Source: Mycolicibacterium porcinum
Lineage (GTDB): Bacteria; Actinomycetota; Actinomycetes; Mycobacteriales; Mycobacteriaceae
Direction of reading: 5' to 3'
Assembly (NCBI GenBank): GCA_001942045.1
Contig: MSTD01000004.1
Span: 1-34,065, forward strand
DNA length: 34,065 nucleotides
Position numbers and translations under genes: made by a program. The notes below the pieces were generated by a model, which saw only the letters and a list, made by a program, of their open reading frames with translations, did not search any database and was not told where the DNA came from. This document shows positions 33,172-34,065 of this stretch, one piece after another. How positions within the stretch are numbered: position 1 is the stretch's first letter; each line of letters opens with the position of its first letter.

Positions 33172-33639
33172 CTACCGAATCATCTCGCGACCGGGGTGTG
33201 CGGCCCGCCATCCGGCCATCGCGGCATCCCAGTCAGCACCGTCGAGCGCGGTGAGCGCAGCCGGGAACAGTCCGTCCTCTTCTTTCGCGATGTGGACATA
33301 GAGCTCTTCGATCTCCGCGCGAAGCCGCTTCTGATCGTCGGGATCGGCCAGGTCGACCACCTCGAGAAAGGCCGCCAGGTCACGGTGTTCGGCCACCAGC
33401 GGGTCGATGTGCTCGGCGTACAGCTCGTCGTCGTGCATCACCGCGAACAGCCCGTTCTCCTCACCCTGCCAGTGCGATCGCAACTCCTCGAACATCGCCG
33501 CAACCAGCTGGCGGGCCGCGTCCAGCTCACCGCGGTCCAGGGCACGCACCGCTTCGCGGCCGTGGTCGACGGCCCGCTCATGCTCGGCGATGTAATCCCG
33601 CAGTAGCGGCATGTCCCGGCATCCGCAGTATTGGCACAC
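33172..33639 (-). CDS. Hemerythrin-domain protein with N-terminal Cys cluster
   Basis: A 155-aa HHE-domain protein, a four-helix bundle expected to hold a di-iron centre for oxygen or nitric oxide. Candidate ligands are His20, His26, His56 with Glu60 (HWQGEEN), His77, His85 and His116 with Glu120 (HIAKEEDGLF). The N-terminus MCQYCGC brings three cysteines in six residues, seen in some actinobacterial hemerythrins and suggesting a metal or redox role. The GTG at 33639 has GGGGAGG 6 nt upstream and is preferred over the GTG at 33654. Convergent with gntP, 9 nt apart, with no visible terminator. Physiological role unknown. Confidence 0.88.
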   Translation of the reverse strand: MCQYCGCRDMPLLRDYIAEHERAVDHGREAVRALDRGELDAARQLVAAMFEELRSHWQGEENGLFAVMHDDELYAEHIDPLVAEHRDLAAFLEVVDLADPDDQKRLRAEIEELYVHIAKEEDGLFPAALTALDGADWDAAMAGWRAAHPGREMIR

Positions 33640-33678
33640 GGTGCACCTCCCCACAGCATCGTGTCACATCGACGCCGG

Positions 33679-33727
33679 TGGCCACTCGTGATACACGAAT
33701 CGCGAAAAACCGTGCGATAAGTGGCCA
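33679..33727. promoter_or_regulatory. Nested palindromes (three-way-junction form) upstream of the hemerythrin gene
   Basis: Outer arms TGGCCAC (33679-33685) and GTGGCCA (33721-33727) enclose two hairpins: TCGTG-ATA-CACGA (33686-33698) and ATCGC-N10-GCGAT (33699-33718). The element fills most of the gap between the tsnR-like stop and the hemerythrin start, so it may be a terminator for the former, an operator for the latter, or both. Confidence 0.55.
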
Positions 33728-33748
33728 TTCGGCGTTCGGCGCTACGCA

Positions 33749-34065
33749 CTAGCCGACGCGGTGGGCGCGGGCGCTCTGATAGAGGCAGATCGACGCCGCC
33801 GAGGCGATGTTGAGGCTCTCGGAGTGGCCGGGCATCGGAATGTGCACCCGACGGTCGGCGGCCACGGCCAATTCGGTTGGCAGGCCGTGAGCTTCGGGGC
33901 CGAACAGCCAGGCGGTGGGCGGCGCCAGATCCACATCATCCAGGCTGACCTCGCCGTCGATCGTGGTGGCCAGGACCTGTAGGCCGGCCGCCTGCAACCG
34001 GGCGACGATCGAGGCCTCACCGGGCTCGTCGATCACCGGCAGCGAGAAGATGCTGCCTGCCGACG
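33749..34065 (-). CDS. tsnR: SpoU/TrmH-family rRNA 2'-O-methyltransferase, 3' part
   Basis: C-terminal ~105 residues of a SPOUT methyltransferase; the gene continues past the right edge. The frame reads SAGSIFSLPV at the edge, the start of the SpoU domain core. SpoU motif 2 is WLFGPEAHGLP and motif 3 is IPMPGHSESLNIASAASICLYQ, together forming the knotted SAM-binding site. The position next to the pheS-region genes matches M. tuberculosis Rv1644 (tsnR), which methylates rRNA; the exact target site cannot be read from a fragment. Confidence 0.88.
   Translation of the reverse strand, partial: SAGSIFSLPVIDEPGEASIVARLQAAGLQVLATTIDGEVSLDDVDLAPPTAWLFGPEAHGLPTELAVAADRRVHIPMPGHSESLNIASAASICLYQSARAHRVG

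Overview
The window is chromosomal DNA of a fast-growing mycobacterium (Mycolicibacterium type). The evidence is high GC, many GTG starts, mycobacterial proteins such as the Rv1683-like lipase/acyl-ligase fusion, and a gene order that, from memory, follows M. tuberculosis Rv1644-Rv1689 read backwards. At the left edge the minus strand carries a promoter and the conserved leader of an rRNA operon directly downstream of tyrS. That is where fast growers carry their second rRNA operon (rrnB). The 16S gene itself lies outside the window.

Layout. 1-1589: rRNA leader and tyrS. 1596-4458: mpg, then a divergent ABC exporter (ATPase, permease) with its TetR regulator. 4441-8265: Trm112-like protein, an exported protein of unknown function, and the 1006-aa hydrolase/ligase fusion. 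8393-10183: an ABC-F ATPase. 10209-18638: the complete argCJBDFRGH operon on the minus strand, with stop/start overlaps along most of its length and an ARG-box cluster lying on the argC promoter. 18763-22298: pheS-pheT. 22347-23234: class III adenylyl cyclase. 23474-24496: MpaB/DUF2236 oxygenase. 24524-25768: acyl-CoA dehydrogenase. 33172-33639: hemerythrin. 33749 to the right edge: 3' part of a SpoU/TsnR rRNA methyltransferase. No gene-free stretch exceeds 300 bases; the longest are 1-281 (rRNA leader) and 23235-23473 (divergent promoters).

The most interesting part is 25778-33162, two divergent transcription units around a palindrome-rich intergenic region (28003-28169). Leftward: a PfkB kinase of 2-keto-3-deoxygluconate (KDG) type, an IclR regulator and a RidA deaminase. 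Rightward: a fold-III PLP dehydratase/deaminase of the D-threonine aldolase/D-serine dehydratase family, an N-acyl-D-amino-acid deacylase-like amidohydrolase, a KDPG aldolase and a GntP permease. Together these can form a full route: import of an N-acylated 2-amino sugar acid (best candidate N-acetyl-D-glucosaminate), deacylation, PLP dehydration/deamination to KDG, phosphorylation to KDPG, and cleavage to pyruvate and glyceraldehyde 3-phosphate. RidA would clear reactive enamines and IclR would sense a keto-acid such as KDG. The substrate is inferred. The block sits between homologues of genes that are neighbours in M. tuberculosis (tsnR and Rv1645c), so it looks like an accessory insertion in a conserved backbone.

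Regulatory architecture is unusually readable. Several genes (mpg, the ABC ATPase, argC, pheS, the cyclase, acyl-CoA dehydrogenase) have a -10-like hexamer 6-7 nt before the start codon, which suggests leaderless transcripts. Several convergent gene ends carry perfect palindromes that contain the stop codons. A near-perfect 21-bp inverted repeat fills the argG-argH gap.
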